A DNA stretch of 64,000 bases from Astrothelium macrocarpum (GCA_021030915.1 JAGEMR010000056.1:1-64000); one strand, 5' to 3'; positions 1 through 11,504 are shown, counted from the first letter of the stretch. Translations and numbers: made by a program. The notes: generated from the sequence alone by a model not told the origin.

Positions 1-1
1 A

Positions 2-1874
2 ACGTGGTTTACCACTCAGCCGGTCATATCAGTCAGTCGGTCACTTTCCGCACCAGAAAACCATTTAAACTTTTATCATATTCTAATTTTTTAATAATTA
101 TATCAATTTATATTAAAAAAGAAAATATTATTCTTATTATTAATACAATTTAATCTGCAAAATTTTAAAACAAAATATTAAATCAATACGTAATTATAAA
201 ATATTATAATATCTCACAGAATTTATTAAATGATAGAATAAATAATTGATAATAACATATATTAATTCAATCATAATATCATAAATTGGATCAATTTAAA
301 AAATAATCGTTAATCAAATATATATTCGATTAAAATTCAAAAGAATTCTTATTACATCTTTTTAATATGAAAAATATGGCCAATTTTTTATTAAAATCAC
401 GCGAAAATAAATCAATTAACAGATATTGAATAAAACGATTTATCAACGTATAATTAAATCTCAAAATCAAATTCAATCATTTATACAATTATTAAAGAAT
501 ATTATAAAAAAATCTAAAAATTATTTCAAATTGATTTGAATTATTATATAATATAATAAATAAATATAGAATATATAAAAAAAATATCTATAATTTCAAT
601 GAAATAGATTTTATAATAGATATAATAACTGTATTAATAATGATAATATATATTAAAAGATATAATAAAATCAAATTTATATAATCTGATAATCGAAAAT
701 AGATTATAATCATTGAATATATCAATATTAAGAATTAATATATTCCATTTTTTATCATTATTTAAAATATTTATTATTTTATGAATTGGATTACAGAATC
801 AGAATTTTCTAATAATTGAATCATCAAATCTATTTTTAATAAATGAATTAATAATAAAATAAATTTAGATTGAATTCAATATTTTGATAAATATATAAAA
901 AATTATTCAAAAAATATATATCGATTATTAATTATTAATGAATATGAAAGTCATTTATTAGCCGAATTTAATAAATTTTATGATAAAAATAAAATCATTC
1001 CAATTAATATATTTATATATTCATTTTATTTATTTCAATCATTAGATATCATATTATATTCATTTTTAAAATACATATATAATAATAAAATCAATTTATT
1101 AATCAAAATTATGATTAATTATATTATTAAATTCAAATTTTTTATCGTATTTAAATCCGTCCATTTCAAAATTTTTATAAAATCAAATATCAAATTTAAA
1201 TTTAAAAAAATTAGAATTATATTTTAAAATTCAGATTTTATGATTTTCAAATTAAATATTCATTTAAAAATATTTATATTATTGAATAATCGTTTATTAA
1301 TTATTTATAAATAAGAATCGTAAATTTTTTCTAATTTTTAATAAATAATCAAATAATTTAATTTCATTAAAAAATGAATTTTTATTTATTAAAAAAATTT
1401 TTCAATATTAATTATTGAAATTATAAATCAGATGACGAAAAATACGTAGATAATAATATTTTTAATTATCTTTTTAATTGAACAAATATATATTTTTAAA
1501 AATATAAATATGATATTTATAAAATATCAGAAGGTCAAAAAATCATATATATAATTTGAAGAAATATTTAATATAAATAATTTTACAAAATTATTAATTA
1601 AAAAGGATTCGAAAAAATGATATATATCTGATGAAAATAAAAATAATAATTTATTAAAAAAAATAATAATGATTTCACGATGATATAATAATTACGATAT
1701 AATTGGATATAATATACATATTTATAATAAAATTGAAAAAATAGATATTAAATCAAAATCTGATAAAAAATAAATAAATTTTTAAATTGTTATTATGTGT
1801 ATTAATATTGATGGGGTATCTGATGCGGAAAGTGACCGACTGACTGATATGACCGGCTGAGTGGTAAACCACGT
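2..1874 (+). mobile_element. RIP-degraded Fot1/pogo-type DNA transposon
   Basis: The ends form an inverted repeat of 55-56 bp (1-56 against 1820-1875) with a single mismatch. Each end begins ACGTGGTTTACCAC and is flanked by TA (position 1 is the A of the left TA; the right TA is 1875-1876), as in Tc1/mariner-Fot1 elements. The interior is almost pure A/T and full of stops. A recognisable DDE-domain remnant survives on the plus strand at about 922-1050: it reads like RLLIINEYESHLLAEF followed by IIPI and SLDI, the decayed form of the GHGSHLTAEF...IIPL...LQPLDVG block of Fot1/pogo transposases. The substitutions are of the C-to-T / G-to-A type expected from RIP. It is certainly non-functional. 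Confidence 0.88.
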
Positions 1875-1876
1875 TA

Positions 1877-2089
1877 TAAAAAAAAAAATATCATCTGAAA
1901 AAAAAATAATATTTTTTATATTTACGATAATAAAAAATTAATAGAAAATATAAAAATCTTTGATATTATAAGATATTACACGACGCGTTATATATTAAAT
2001 TGAATTGGATGATAAATTTCTATTATTATTTTGGCGCGGGACAAATCTCACGGGCGGGACAAATCTCAAAAGCGGCGGGACAAATCTCA
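1877..2089. mobile_element. Right end of a second degraded element with three GCGGGACAAATCTCA repeats
   Basis: AT-rich DNA continues past the right TIR of the first transposon and stops abruptly at three direct copies of GCGGGACAAATCTCA (2036-2050, 2054-2068, 2075-2089) with 18 and 21 bp periods. Normal-composition DNA begins immediately after. I infer that the 1.87-kb transposon inserted into an older element whose right terminus carries these repeats. Its left end lies outside the window, so the family cannot be named. Confidence 0.55.
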
Positions 2090-2474
2090 GCAGCCAACTC
2101 AGAATTCGGTTTGTATGCATTGCTTCAAAGGGTTATTGATAGCGTATGATCATTCTCGGGTTATCGATGAAGAGTTGTGACTTCGCATCGACATCACTGC
2201 CAAGAGTACAAAGCGCGGTTTCAAAGCTGAAACATGCATGCATTAAGTCTGATAAGTGTTCAATAATCAGAACTGCCTGTCTACTTTTACATTACTACTC
2301 GATATGTATCGATATAACTATCTCAACTAAATACCCAAAACTCTTCCCTTGGAGAATAGCCGAATGAGTCTATGAGTTCGGCGTCAACTCTGCCCGGATT
2401 GTAGCTACCAACATAAAGTCAAATCTCATGTATAGATGTTGCTTCGGACGAGGACGGCAATCAATGGCAAACAT
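2090..2474. other. Spacer between transposon block and RAD4
   Basis: Normal base composition. The open frame at 2146-2367 has no recognisable domain. This stretch probably holds the RAD4 3' UTR on the minus strand and nothing else that I can support. Confidence 0.5.
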
Positions 2475-5400
2475 TCATAGCTCCGTAAGCCAGTCCGGCT
2501 CTGCCTCCTCGTCTTCAGGATCATGGGAGAGAAGGGAGCCTCGATCACTGTTACTAGATATGCGCTCAACTACCTGATTTGAAATATCGTCTTCTTCAGG
2601 GGGTCCGACCAGTTTTAATGAAGCGTCTCCACTCGATTCATTCCGATCGCCACCGTCCTTGTATTCCGACTTGTTTGACTCGATCAGATCGGCGACGTCC
2701 CGTGGGGCGGAACTGTTGTGAATAGACTCGCTTCCTCGGAACTGCTCTGCACCCATATTTGGGTCGTTGCGTTCATCAGCTGGCAAGGCCGCACTTGCTG
2801 CAAGAGCAATCTGCATCTTGGGATCATCCGTAGACGAATCTCTTGATGAGGCATCAGAGACGTGATTTTCACCTGGATCAAGACTTTCAACTTGATCCAT
2901 TCCAAGAGTCTGTAAATCATGCGTTGGAAGTTTAGTCAACGGTTTAGTAGAACAGATTTTTTCGTCAGCCACAGTATGACCAGCGTCGTTGCAAGGCATC
3001 ATTGTTGTCGCGGGAGCATCTAGCCTTGTATCAGGCTTTTCCATTTGATCGCTAGCAGCCACTCCTGTCGGATCATATGCTCCTTCATCTTCTTCGATCA
3101 AAAATCCTCCACCACCTTCGAATTTACTATCATTACTGATTAAGCCAACATGGCTGTCTGCGAGCTGTTCTGTTCCCCGAGATATCACTTCATCCGAAGA
3201 ATCTTCTTCTTCATCTGATTCCTGGACGACTCTTTTATGAAGTTGCTTGGCTGTCGGCATTGCTACGTCTTCATCTTCATCAGGAAAGAAGCCTCCACCT
3301 TGGTCCATCAACTCATTAGCATGCTTGCTCGCATCATCTATGCGTTCGTCGATATGTGATGTAGGTCCTTTTTCTCCCTCAATTTCGTATTCGTTGACTC
3401 GTTGCATAACTCGTAATCCAACCAAGAATCTTTTCCACATATGCAGAGCCAGTGCAGATCTCGCATCTTCTGCGCTCTGCTCCCTTGCGTATTCCATAGC
3501 TTCCAAAACAGCCAGAACTGCTGCTTCGTATTCTTGTGCAACAACGACGCCTTGGGTTATAGCTGTGCCGCGACGACCCTTGAACTCGAAACCTGTCACG
3601 GCGTCTGCGTAGTCAATGCCAATGAGTTTCGCTGCACGAGAAGCCTCGGAATCTCGAATGTGCTTGCCCCCTGGTGGAATCATGGAGGGAACGTAGACAT
3701 CAATGTTGCCAAAGGCGTTCTTCGGAACACGACCGTGTACGCACGGAGGGGGCGTGTAGATTTGGGTCTGAAAGGACGTGTAGAGAGGCGTTCCAGTGCC
3801 TTCTCCCTCAACATCTACTTCAATCTCGTCAGTGACATTTAAGCTATGGGCAGACCCTTTGGAAGCAATGTGTTTCAGTGGTTGCTCGCCAGCAAGGATC
3901 TCTCGACCAAGCCGGTACCATTTATCCGCGCTTCGCACGACTTTCACATCTGCGCGACGATATACCGGTTCGAGCTTTGCTGCCTTCCCTGTAGCACCAA
4001 CTTTGCCAACTTCCCTTTTGGGGTGAATGACCTCGTTGCGCTTTAAATGACGCTCAAGTGCGTATACTGGGTGATCTTTGAAATCTTGAATGGCTCGTGG
4101 CATGCCCTCCTGTGCTTCCTTTTTTGTAAGCTCCGCTGCCTCAATTTGATCTCTGTCACTTGAAGCTCCTCCTCGTCTTCGAAAAGTTCTCATGATTCTC
4201 CGAAACCACTCCTCACCACCCTCTGTACTCTCTACGCGTTCTTTTCTCGTTTTCGCATTGTACGTTGAAGCATAGCGTTTGGTTACATCTTTGGCCGAGC
4301 CGTCCTCTTCAAAGGCAACCACATAAGTCATGCGAACCCCTTTATCAGGTTGAGAAAGCGGCGGTTCTAACTTGGAAGGTTTGCCCACAGTGTCTGTGCT
4401 GAATGGCTCTATAGGCGTCCACTTCTGGAGTGCAGAGTTGAAGGCCTCGACCCAGTACACTGGAAATTGTGTCTTATATATCCGTTTGGTTGCATTTTTG
4501 GGCGCTCGTTGGATTGAGGTGGAGGGAAGGCTGGGCTGGCCAAGGCGTCGCTTTACTCGTGGAAGCTCGGAGCTTTCAGATTGCACGGCTGCTATATTCT
4601 TACTATCGCCTTCGGCAAGTCCGTCTCCTGTATCGTCGGATTTTGCGTTTAATTCGGCATGAAAGTGTTTTGGCTGCGCGACAAGGCTGAGCGTTTGGAG
4701 GGAGCAGACAAGACGAGCTTCCACACCAAGTGCACGAAGCGCCGCACAAAGGAGTTGTATACCAGTATCTTGTGAACCTTCGAGGATCTTGGCAGCATTC
4801 CGAAAATCTTTGACATCAAGAAGTCTTTCTGTATCCGCAGCGAGTCGAAAACTGCTTGGTTGTAAATATGATAACCATGACGGTTGCTTGATGCCTTGTT
4901 TGGTCGGCTTGAAATTTAATTTCCATATATCCTTCACATCATTCAGACCTTCTCTAAAGAACCTATCTTTGTTGAATTGCGACGCACTTGGGCTCGGCAT
5001 CAGCGACGAGCGAATTTTTGAAGGGATCAATTCCGTGATTAATTCCTGTGCTTCGTGATCATTGCACCACGCATTGCGTCTATATGCATGCATAAGCAGA
5101 CCAAGTAGATGTGCCTTGTGAGCGTGAATCTTGAAAGTCTTCTCCAGCCGTATGCCGGACGATCTCTTCTTCGCCTTGGCCTTACCAGGCTTAAGGCCCC
5201 CAAGATCCAGTGTAATGCCTCCAGAGACAGGCAATGTCTCTGCTTTACTAGACGCCTCAGTAGGTTCCCGCTCAATGATAATGTCTTCCCACTCAAGGTC
5301 ATCTACCTCAGATTGTTCAGTGTCTGTAAAGGCAGTCTGAATCCTATCGAACGATTCCGGCGCTCCATCGGACAAGCTATGGTCTGACATTGGCGAGGCG

Positions 5401-5597
5401 GATTTGGTGTCGAATGGCCCAGGTTTCCATACTTTGCGTCTTTTTAGCGGCCGCTCTGGATCTCGACTCAAGGAAGAGGCGGCTTCTGCGAGAAGCTCAT
5501 TGTATATATCCGTTGAACTGGGGCTTGAGAATGGTTCGGATTCGGTCGAGCGCTGTGCCAACGACGTTTGAGCGCGCAGTCTCGTAGATCGTACCAT
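2475..5597 (-). CDS. RAD4: Rad4/XPC DNA damage recognition protein
   Basis: Single-exon, 1040 aa. This is the nucleotide excision repair factor that recognises helix-distorting lesions with Rad23 and recruits TFIIH in the nucleus. A disordered, acidic N-terminus precedes a split transglutaminase-like domain (about residues 230-400, with LLCAALRALGVEARLVCSL and VYWVEAFNSALQKWTPIEP). BHD1 follows at about 500-550 (HPVYALERHLKRNEVIHP), BHD2 at about 552-612 (WYRLGREILAGEQPLK) and BHD3 at about 620-695 (HGRVPKNAFGNIDVYVPSM ... KLIGIDYADAVTGFEFK). The C-terminal 330 residues are acidic, low complexity and probably disordered. The transglutaminase fold has lost catalytic function in this family. 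Its divergent partner starts 391 bp away. Assignment is by domain order and conserved motifs. Confidence 0.96.
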   Translation of the reverse strand: MVRSTRLRAQTSLAQRSTESEPFSSPSSTDIYNELLAEAASSLSRDPERPLKRRKVWKPGPFDTKSASPMSDHSLSDGAPESFDRIQTAFTDTEQSEVDDLEWEDIIIEREPTEASSKAETLPVSGGITLDLGGLKPGKAKAKKRSSGIRLEKTFKIHAHKAHLLGLLMHAYRRNAWCNDHEAQELITELIPSKIRSSLMPSPSASQFNKDRFFREGLNDVKDIWKLNFKPTKQGIKQPSWLSYLQPSSFRLAADTERLLDVKDFRNAAKILEGSQDTGIQLLCAALRALGVEARLVCSLQTLSLVAQPKHFHAELNAKSDDTGDGLAEGDSKNIAAVQSESSELPRVKRRLGQPSLPSTSIQRAPKNATKRIYKTQFPVYWVEAFNSALQKWTPIEPFSTDTVGKPSKLEPPLSQPDKGVRMTYVVAFEEDGSAKDVTKRYASTYNAKTRKERVESTEGGEEWFRRIMRTFRRRGGASSDRDQIEAAELTKKEAQEGMPRAIQDFKDHPVYALERHLKRNEVIHPKREVGKVGATGKAAKLEPVYRRADVKVVRSADKWYRLGREILAGEQPLKHIASKGSAHSLNVTDEIEVDVEGEGTGTPLYTSFQTQIYTPPPCVHGRVPKNAFGNIDVYVPSMIPPGGKHIRDSEASRAAKLIGIDYADAVTGFEFKGRRGTAITQGVVVAQEYEAAVLAVLEAMEYAREQSAEDARSALALHMWKRFLVGLRVMQRVNEYEIEGEKGPTSHIDERIDDASKHANELMDQGGGFFPDEDEDVAMPTAKQLHKRVVQESDEEEDSSDEVISRGTEQLADSHVGLISNDSKFEGGGGFLIEEDEGAYDPTGVAASDQMEKPDTRLDAPATTMMPCNDAGHTVADEKICSTKPLTKLPTHDLQTLGMDQVESLDPGENHVSDASSRDSSTDDPKMQIALAASAALPADERNDPNMGAEQFRGSESIHNSSAPRDVADLIESNKSEYKDGGDRNESSGDASLKLVGPPEEDDISNQVVERISSNSDRGSLLSHDPEDEEAEPDWLTEL

Positions 5598-5988
5598 ATT
5601 AGATGATACAGATAGAACCGTTTTGTGGGGAGGTTTAGCACGGTTGAAATTGATAACGACTGTAATCGCGACAGAGTCGTCCGTACTGTTGATTCACAGG
5701 CAAACGAAGAATCGGGAACTGAGGACTTTTGACATCCTTGAAACACTCGCATCTCGATCGACTGAGTATAGATCCCTAAACTGCACATACAAGATATAGA
5801 GATTGTTAAATCAATGATGTGGGTAGGGATTCTCCGTAGAACAATGACCAAAGTTAAGGAACAACAACTGTTCGGGTCCAGTGAGGTCATCGGCCCCCAT
5901 TCTCCAGACCCCCGGCGCGTTCTGTCGCGTCTTAGGATGGAAGCCAGCATTCAATCCATTTTCCAACAGCGTCACCCACACCGCTAAC
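5598..5988. promoter_or_regulatory. Shared divergent promoter region of RAD4 and the 5989 gene
   Basis: The 391 bp between the start codons of two head-to-head genes must hold both promoters and 5' UTRs. No specific binding site can be assigned by eye. Confidence 0.5.
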
Positions 5989-7419
5989 ATGGCGCCATCA
6001 CGAAAATCGACCTCATCATTTTCGCGGAAGACGTCGAAGTCCTCCCGAGCCCAAAACAATACTCGTCATCACAGGAAAACAGCTTCCCGCTCCAGAGCTT
6101 CCACTCGCGGCAATCGAGGCCAAGAAACCCTTACTCAAATCGACTTTGTCCGTGTCTACCATCCCGTTCAGGAAGAGGATGACGTTGGGCAGGAAGAAGA
6201 AGATTGCGATGACCACTATATCCCATCAAATCCGAAGAAGAGGAAGAAGAGTCCTAACGTCCCTTGTAAGCGACAACAGACGTTAACACAGATCGATTGG
6301 ACGCCTCGTATACTGGCAAATTATGATGAAGAAGACTACAGACTACCGGATGATAGTGACGCCGTATCGTCTCCGCTGGCAAATGTACCTACACAGCCAG
6401 ATAATGCGAGAGACGATTTTCCGAATGGCTTGCTGTCAGGCATAGATTCATGTGACGAACCTGCAAACTCGATCACTTCAACCGAACCACTCGGGACAAT
6501 GAAACAAAAAGCGCCCCGATCAGACAGCAAATCTTTTCGTTCTGTTCAAGCTCATGCCCCCTCCACTCCAAAGAAGGTCCGAATTCAAGAAGTCCCATCT
6601 TCACAAACTCCAGTGTCATCCCCCCTTCTGACTCAGAGCACCCGCCGAACGAGGAGATGTTTAACTCGATCGCCAACTCGATCGCCCCTGATGGAAGTTA
6701 GTCATAATCCAAGATACACGAAAGTCCTAGCTGCTTCGAACGATTTATCAGAGAAAGGCTCATCCCTGCGGGATATAGACAAGTTTTCAAGAACCACGAA
6801 TGTCCCATGGAAAACAGCCAGTCATAAAATTGAACATAATAGTGTTTTGGATGCAGATAGTTTTGTGATTGAAGAGAATGTAACTTCACCCAGTTCGATA
6901 CATGGCATGCCAGAGCCACACGGTCAAAAGATCAATGATGTAGAGTATCAAGTGCAGGATTCGACAAGGAAGCGCACCGATTCCGAAGAGATTAGCTCAC
7001 AAATCAATCATGAGATCCTTTCCCATACGCAACAACAGGATCGAGAAGAGCAGTCACAGAACGAAATCAATTTCTGTGATGGATCCCAGACTGTTGACAG
7101 CGTGGAAGCCAGTGGCGAGGATTCTATGAGCGATTCTCTTGAAAGACTTCGTCCGTCGCAAGTCTCAACAGTGGATGTAAGCCACGATGCATCATCATCA
7201 CAATCCACACATCTTACCAGCTTACCATATCCGGCATGGTCATCATCACAGTATACACAATCACAAAACCAATCTGTGCATATGACGGGTTCACTAAATG
7301 GGCAAGGATCGCCAACGGCTCAGCAAGAAATGGTCACTCTTAGCCAACTCCTCCCTGATAGTTTAATGGATTTTAGCTTACCCGTGGCCCCCGATTCGTC
7401 GCAGCTTGGCGAGCTCTGA
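5989..7419 (+). CDS. Conserved-looking hypothetical nuclear-type protein with duplicated TLTQID motif
   Basis: About 476 aa if translation begins at the ATG at 5989 (context AACATGGCG). An in-frame ATG at 5881 would add 36 residues of unlikely composition. The protein is Ser/Thr/Gln-rich and apparently disordered. It has a very basic N-terminus (KSTSSFSRKTSKSSR) and two copies of a short motif, QETLTQIDF at about residues 45-53 and QQTLTQIDW at about 100-108, the second preceded by a KKRKK-type nuclear localisation signal. Acidic patches (EEDDVGQEEEDCDD) alternate with basic ones. No enzymatic domain is seen. Head-to-head with RAD4, so a chromatin or repair role is possible but is only inferred from position. 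Confidence 0.7.
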   Translation: MAPSRKSTSSFSRKTSKSSRAQNNTRHHRKTASRSRASTRGNRGQETLTQIDFVRVYHPVQEEDDVGQEEEDCDDHYIPSNPKKRKKSPNVPCKRQQTLTQIDWTPRILANYDEEDYRLPDDSDAVSSPLANVPTQPDNARDDFPNGLLSGIDSCDEPANSITSTEPLGTMKQKAPRSDSKSFRSVQAHAPSTPKKVRIQEVPSSQTPVSSPLLTQSTRRTRRCLTRSPTRSPLMEVSHNPRYTKVLAASNDLSEKGSSLRDIDKFSRTTNVPWKTASHKIEHNSVLDADSFVIEENVTSPSSIHGMPEPHGQKINDVEYQVQDSTRKRTDSEEISSQINHEILSHTQQQDREEQSQNEINFCDGSQTVDSVEASGEDSMSDSLERLRPSQVSTVDVSHDASSSQSTHLTSLPYPAWSSSQYTQSQNQSVHMTGSLNGQGSPTAQQEMVTLSQLLPDSLMDFSLPVAPDSSQLGEL

Positions 7420-7974
7420 GCAAAGGGACGTGGCCGATATTATTCGCTGCTTAGACGGGATTTCAAGCACTGGGGACTATTTTGTGCCACATTCCACCTT
7501 ACGCGACGGAGCTCTGTTCATCTGGTATGTGGAGTTTAGCAACGTATTATGGAATAACAACATTCCTTACATACAATATCGCACCGCCAGTGTGAAATTC
7601 TTGCTTGAACTTGGCATTGAGACTATTGCAAAGATCGAGTAGACATGGAGATGCGCAGAGGTCGCACCCCGGGCTTAGATAATACAGTCGCTTTTTAGAA
7701 GAAGCGATAAAAAGCGAAGAGGCGAAGAAGCAGGTTAGCGTGCAGATCTATGTATACATGCATTTTGCTCCAAGCCAACGCTCATCTGTATTACTGCCAC
7801 CACCTTTGAGGCATTGCTATATGCAAGGCTGACTGGGCAAAGGGTCTAAGCCCATACTTGTCGGAACAGTCCCTTCCCAAATTTTTGTCCTTGCTTTGGT
7901 TTCAATTTCGATTCCACGCGAGCACTATGACATACTGACGCCCGTGGATCACTCCATCATATGACACGCTGCAA
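7420..7974. other. Intergenic region
   Basis: Contains the 3' flank of the 5989 gene and the upstream region of the broken STAND gene. A short open frame (7406-7642) overlaps the stop of the upstream gene and has no recognisable content. Confidence 0.4.
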
Positions 7975-9521
7975 ATGGATGCAGGTGCCAGTATCGTTGC
8001 CTTTATTACGATAACCTTGAGCTCCGCGAAAGCAATTCACAATGTTCTATCAGCGGTCAGAGACGGGCCAAAAGGCGTTCAACATCTTGTAGATCTGTTA
8101 ACGCAGCTGCGTGGTATCCTGGAAGATTTATTCCACATTGAAATTGACAATATTAGCAAAAACGATTTGACGAAATTGGCGAGTTACGTAAAGACATGTG
8201 TCGAAGATGTTGAGAATGTTAAAGAAACGCTACAATGAATGGGAATATCTGACCACGAGCGGCACATTGGAAGACTCTGGAAGCGACTCAAGACATTCTT
8301 TAATGAAAAGGACATGAAACGTACGCGAGATAACACCAGGAGCCACGTTGCAATTCTTGACCTTCGCCTTGATCAGTTGTATGCTTCATAGTTATCACTT
8401 TAGAGCAAGCAATCATCCAAGATACTTGAGCTTCTTGAGGAATTGAAGACCGAGATGGCAGAATCTCGTACATTACAAGCTGCAATGAATCATGGAGCGG
8501 ATGGATCGCAGAACTCAGGCGCAATGGCAATAGAAGTTGACATACAGGGGACACAGGTCAACGACGTGGCTCTTGAAGATAGCATCCTTCGACTGATGAA
8601 GCTTATTGACTTAAAGGAACGCAATGCCGAATCCGATGATACGAAACAGTTGATAAATAATCTACAAACATCGCTGGATCCTGCCCAAAGGAACATTCCT
8701 TTATTCACTTCATCTGGGAGATCAGCTCATGAAGATTGCACGAATGGGACCCCGTCAAATGTCGAGAGAGAGCTACAGATAGCCAATGGGTTGATCTCCT
8801 CTGCTCCTTCGATAGCAATCAACAGCAACGGTATGTCTTTTCTAATGAACCTACGATGCGATGAGTGCTTTCAGATCAGAAGAAACAAGTCGCATATTTC
8901 TCACAATTTTCCAAAGAAATATCTGTCTTTTGTCAGATGTCCGCCTTTAGCTCCCATTTTAGGCTTATAGGATCAAGAGATCCCAGCGGAAACCTGGCCT
9001 TTTTCCGCACCTCCAGGTCGCCAGATCTAGATTCAGATAAGCCAATCTATCGATTCGCACCGGAACGGCAGATTGAAAGACCGGGACTTCCTCTCCAAAA
9101 TGAACATAGTATTTATGACACTAACGGCTCCGGTAGAATTTGCCTACATACATTTTTTAACTCGAAACCCAATACACCATCAGCGCAAAATTGGAAAGAC
9201 ATTTTGATATTCCTTACAAAACGGGGGGCAAACCTTTATGCGGTAACCTACGGTGATGATTCTGTCTCAGAGGTGGCATACGCAGAACCCTGCTTGGGCG
9301 GTCCATTCGAGGTTGGAAGCTATCTAGGAGATCTGTACAATGTTGGGATCACTTCGTGTGGGTACGACATCTTTGAACCTCGAAAAGACAATATACGATG
9401 CCGTTGTTGTACAAAACCGGCTATTCTCGAGATGATTTTTAGTTACTTTGGGAGGGACAGGACGCCCAATGCCCTCGTTGGGATGATGAAGTATAGCAAA
9501 CCCTATAGGCAATCTGTGTAG
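7975..9521 (+). pseudogene. Broken gene with fungal STAND/NLR N-terminal domain
   Basis: The first 87 codons (MDAGASIVAFITITLSSAKAIHNVL... with a helical LVDLLTQLRGILEDL segment) match the N-terminal domain common in fungal STAND/NLR-like proteins. The same frame continues after an in-frame TGA at 8236-8238 with family-like sequence (DHERHIGRLWKRLKTFFNEK), then meets two TAG stops near 8390 and 8402. It re-opens with a coiled-coil-like helix (KILELLEELKTEMAESRTLQ). A plausible 44-bp GT-AG intron (8831-8874) joins to a further 215-residue exon ending at 9521. Because homology continues on both sides of the stops, I read it as a pseudogene rather than a gene with extra introns. The NACHT/NB-ARC and repeat domains usual in this family are not visible. 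Confidence 0.6.
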
Positions 9522-10645
9522 CTAGGAATCATGGTAGTAGTTAGACCTCCATTCGTCATTCCGACGATTCTTACTTTCGCCTGAGAGATGCTGCTAGTTA
9601 CTCTTCAGACGACACCATGAAAGCTAATTAGCGTTGATCTGTACCGAATGGTTCCAGAACTGCCAAAGACGAACCAGATTCGCTGAAAAGGGAAGAGCGC
9701 GCTCACGATAGATTAAAATCAGAGAAGGCGAAGTTTGTCTGGAAAGGTTTGCCGCTTTCCGGCAGTCAGGGAGTGGACACGACCAGGTCGATGAGGCTTT
9801 GTTTGCAGATGTCTCAGATCCTGAACAGTAGCTAGCTAGCCTTTGAGAGGGGCAAAGCTCAGCTCTACTGGAGTTAAGGAGATCTTATCTTGAATTATAT
9901 TTAAGTTTTGATTTTGTAGATCTTTCAGAGATGTTCTATTATCGCTATTCTTATGAGTATAAAGAACGATAGCGATCTCGCTGCCCTAAAACTTTGCCTT
10001 GGTTTACAATCACGTCGTTAGTGTGGAAATGTACCAGACATAGTGCCAAAATTAAATTTCAATAAGCCTTGTGTATCGGATAAATTACTTATGAGTCGCC
10101 TACCATAATCGTTATGATAGCCGGATGACCTTGCCAGAAGTGCAGGATGCATAAATCGGGCGCTATAGGGCTCTAAAGAGTAGGATAACCCCGAGCTTCG
10201 CATGAGTGCTTGAAGTTGTAGTCTAGAGCTCAGCTTGGGAAAAAAACACGACCCCAGAGTGTGACCATGGTCAGGAACTTGATCCCTGTAGCAATGGGTA
10301 GGATGCATCGATCAGGATCAGGCTTTCGAAAAAGGAACGTTATTAGGCACCAGCCTTGGGGTGCTAGCATCGGAGCACTTCTCGAAGCGTGATACACGCA
10401 TAGTAGTAACTATCAGTTTTCAGCTGCAGTGGCACTATCGCAAGGATGCAGGAAACCCTACAAACGGCTGCACCTAATTACACCAATGAGATATCAATTA
10501 CCATTTCCTGTTTTCTAATTGATAGTTCCAGACATGCTTTCCGAGTGCCTACTCTGACGGACGGCTTGCTGCCAAAGCACCTCCCTCCCCCTCACCTTCG
10601 CATAGTGTCTTCTGAGCATCTCCACCAAAGCACAAGCATACAACG
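9522..10645. other. Intergenic region, no supportable gene
   Basis: The frame of the upstream pseudogene can be followed for some way with several stops, so part of this DNA may be decayed 3' coding sequence. Other short frames look like noise. Confidence 0.4.
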
Positions 10646-11504
10646 ATGGCACCAAATACGCAAAAACCAACAATTGTGTTTTTTCCTGGCGCTTTTGCCG
10701 ACCCTTCATGCTTTGATTCCCTCGTAATTAACTTAAGCTCTTTGGGTTTCCCTACGCGTTATATTCGAACGCCCTCTCTAAATCCTCTATGCGCTCCAAC
10801 GGAAGCCACATGCGTGCGCGATCAAGAAACCACTCGCAAAGAGCATTTGTCTCCTTTGATAGAGCAACTCAATAGAGACGTTGTTGTTTTTGCGCATAGC
10901 TATGGTGGTATTGTGGGTGCAGGGGCAGCGCGAGGTCTTGGAAAGGCTGAGCGAGCGGCAGCCGGCAAAAAGGGAGGCGTGATAGGCTTCATATACTGTG
11001 CGGGTAATATTGCACTTGAAGGGGAGACATTGTATCAAGCAGTTGGTGGAGCCTATCCTCCATTTATTAAATTGAACACTGTAAGTGCCATCCTGTGCGC
11101 TGTTTCGTACCTCATACACCCGCTCCTCAGTTAATATTGTTCTGTGTCTATAGCCAAGTGATGGTCTCGCGGTTATCTCACCTACTTCTGAGGTTCTTTA
11201 TCATGATTGTGACTCCGAAGCACTCCCTCAGCTCGAATTGGGTATGATACCACACTCTAACAAAGCTTTCGAAACGCCGTCGTTGGCTCCTGCTTGGGGC
11301 GAAATGGAGTATGATGGCAAAAGGCTCTACATCAGAACGCTCAACGATTCTTGCAATCCTCGATTTCTGCAGGATATGTGGATTGAAAAGTCGAAAGTGG
11401 AATGGGAGATTGTAGATTTCTACACAGGACATTGTCCGTTTATCAGCAAGACCCATGAGCTGACGGAGACGGTGAAAGACTTTTCAGATCGCTGCAATGT
11501 TTAG
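10646..11504 (+). CDS. Alpha/beta hydrolase fold protein
   Basis: Two exons, 10646-11080 and 11154-11504, joined across a 73-bp intron with GTAAGT donor and TAG acceptor; 261 aa. Small cytosolic hydrolase of the AB-hydrolase superfamily. The N-terminal strand and oxyanion region are IVFFPGAFADPSCFD. The nucleophile elbow is AHSYGG with Ser85. A likely catalytic His is in GHCPFIS near the C-terminus, with acidic candidates between. The start ATG follows a CA-rich leader (ACAACGATGGC). Similar enzymes are frequent in secondary metabolite clusters as esterases or lactonases, but the substrate cannot be predicted. The neighbouring methyltransferase on the other strand is convergent, 160 bp away. 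Confidence 0.85.

Noticed and set aside
1..2030. CRISPR-like or centromere-like interpretation of AT-rich DNA
   Set aside because: No regularly spaced repeats; bounded by TIRs and containing a transposase remnant, so RIP-degraded transposon explains it.
7406..7642. 78-aa frame overlapping the end of the 5989 gene
   Set aside because: Overlaps the stop of a better-supported gene and has no motif.
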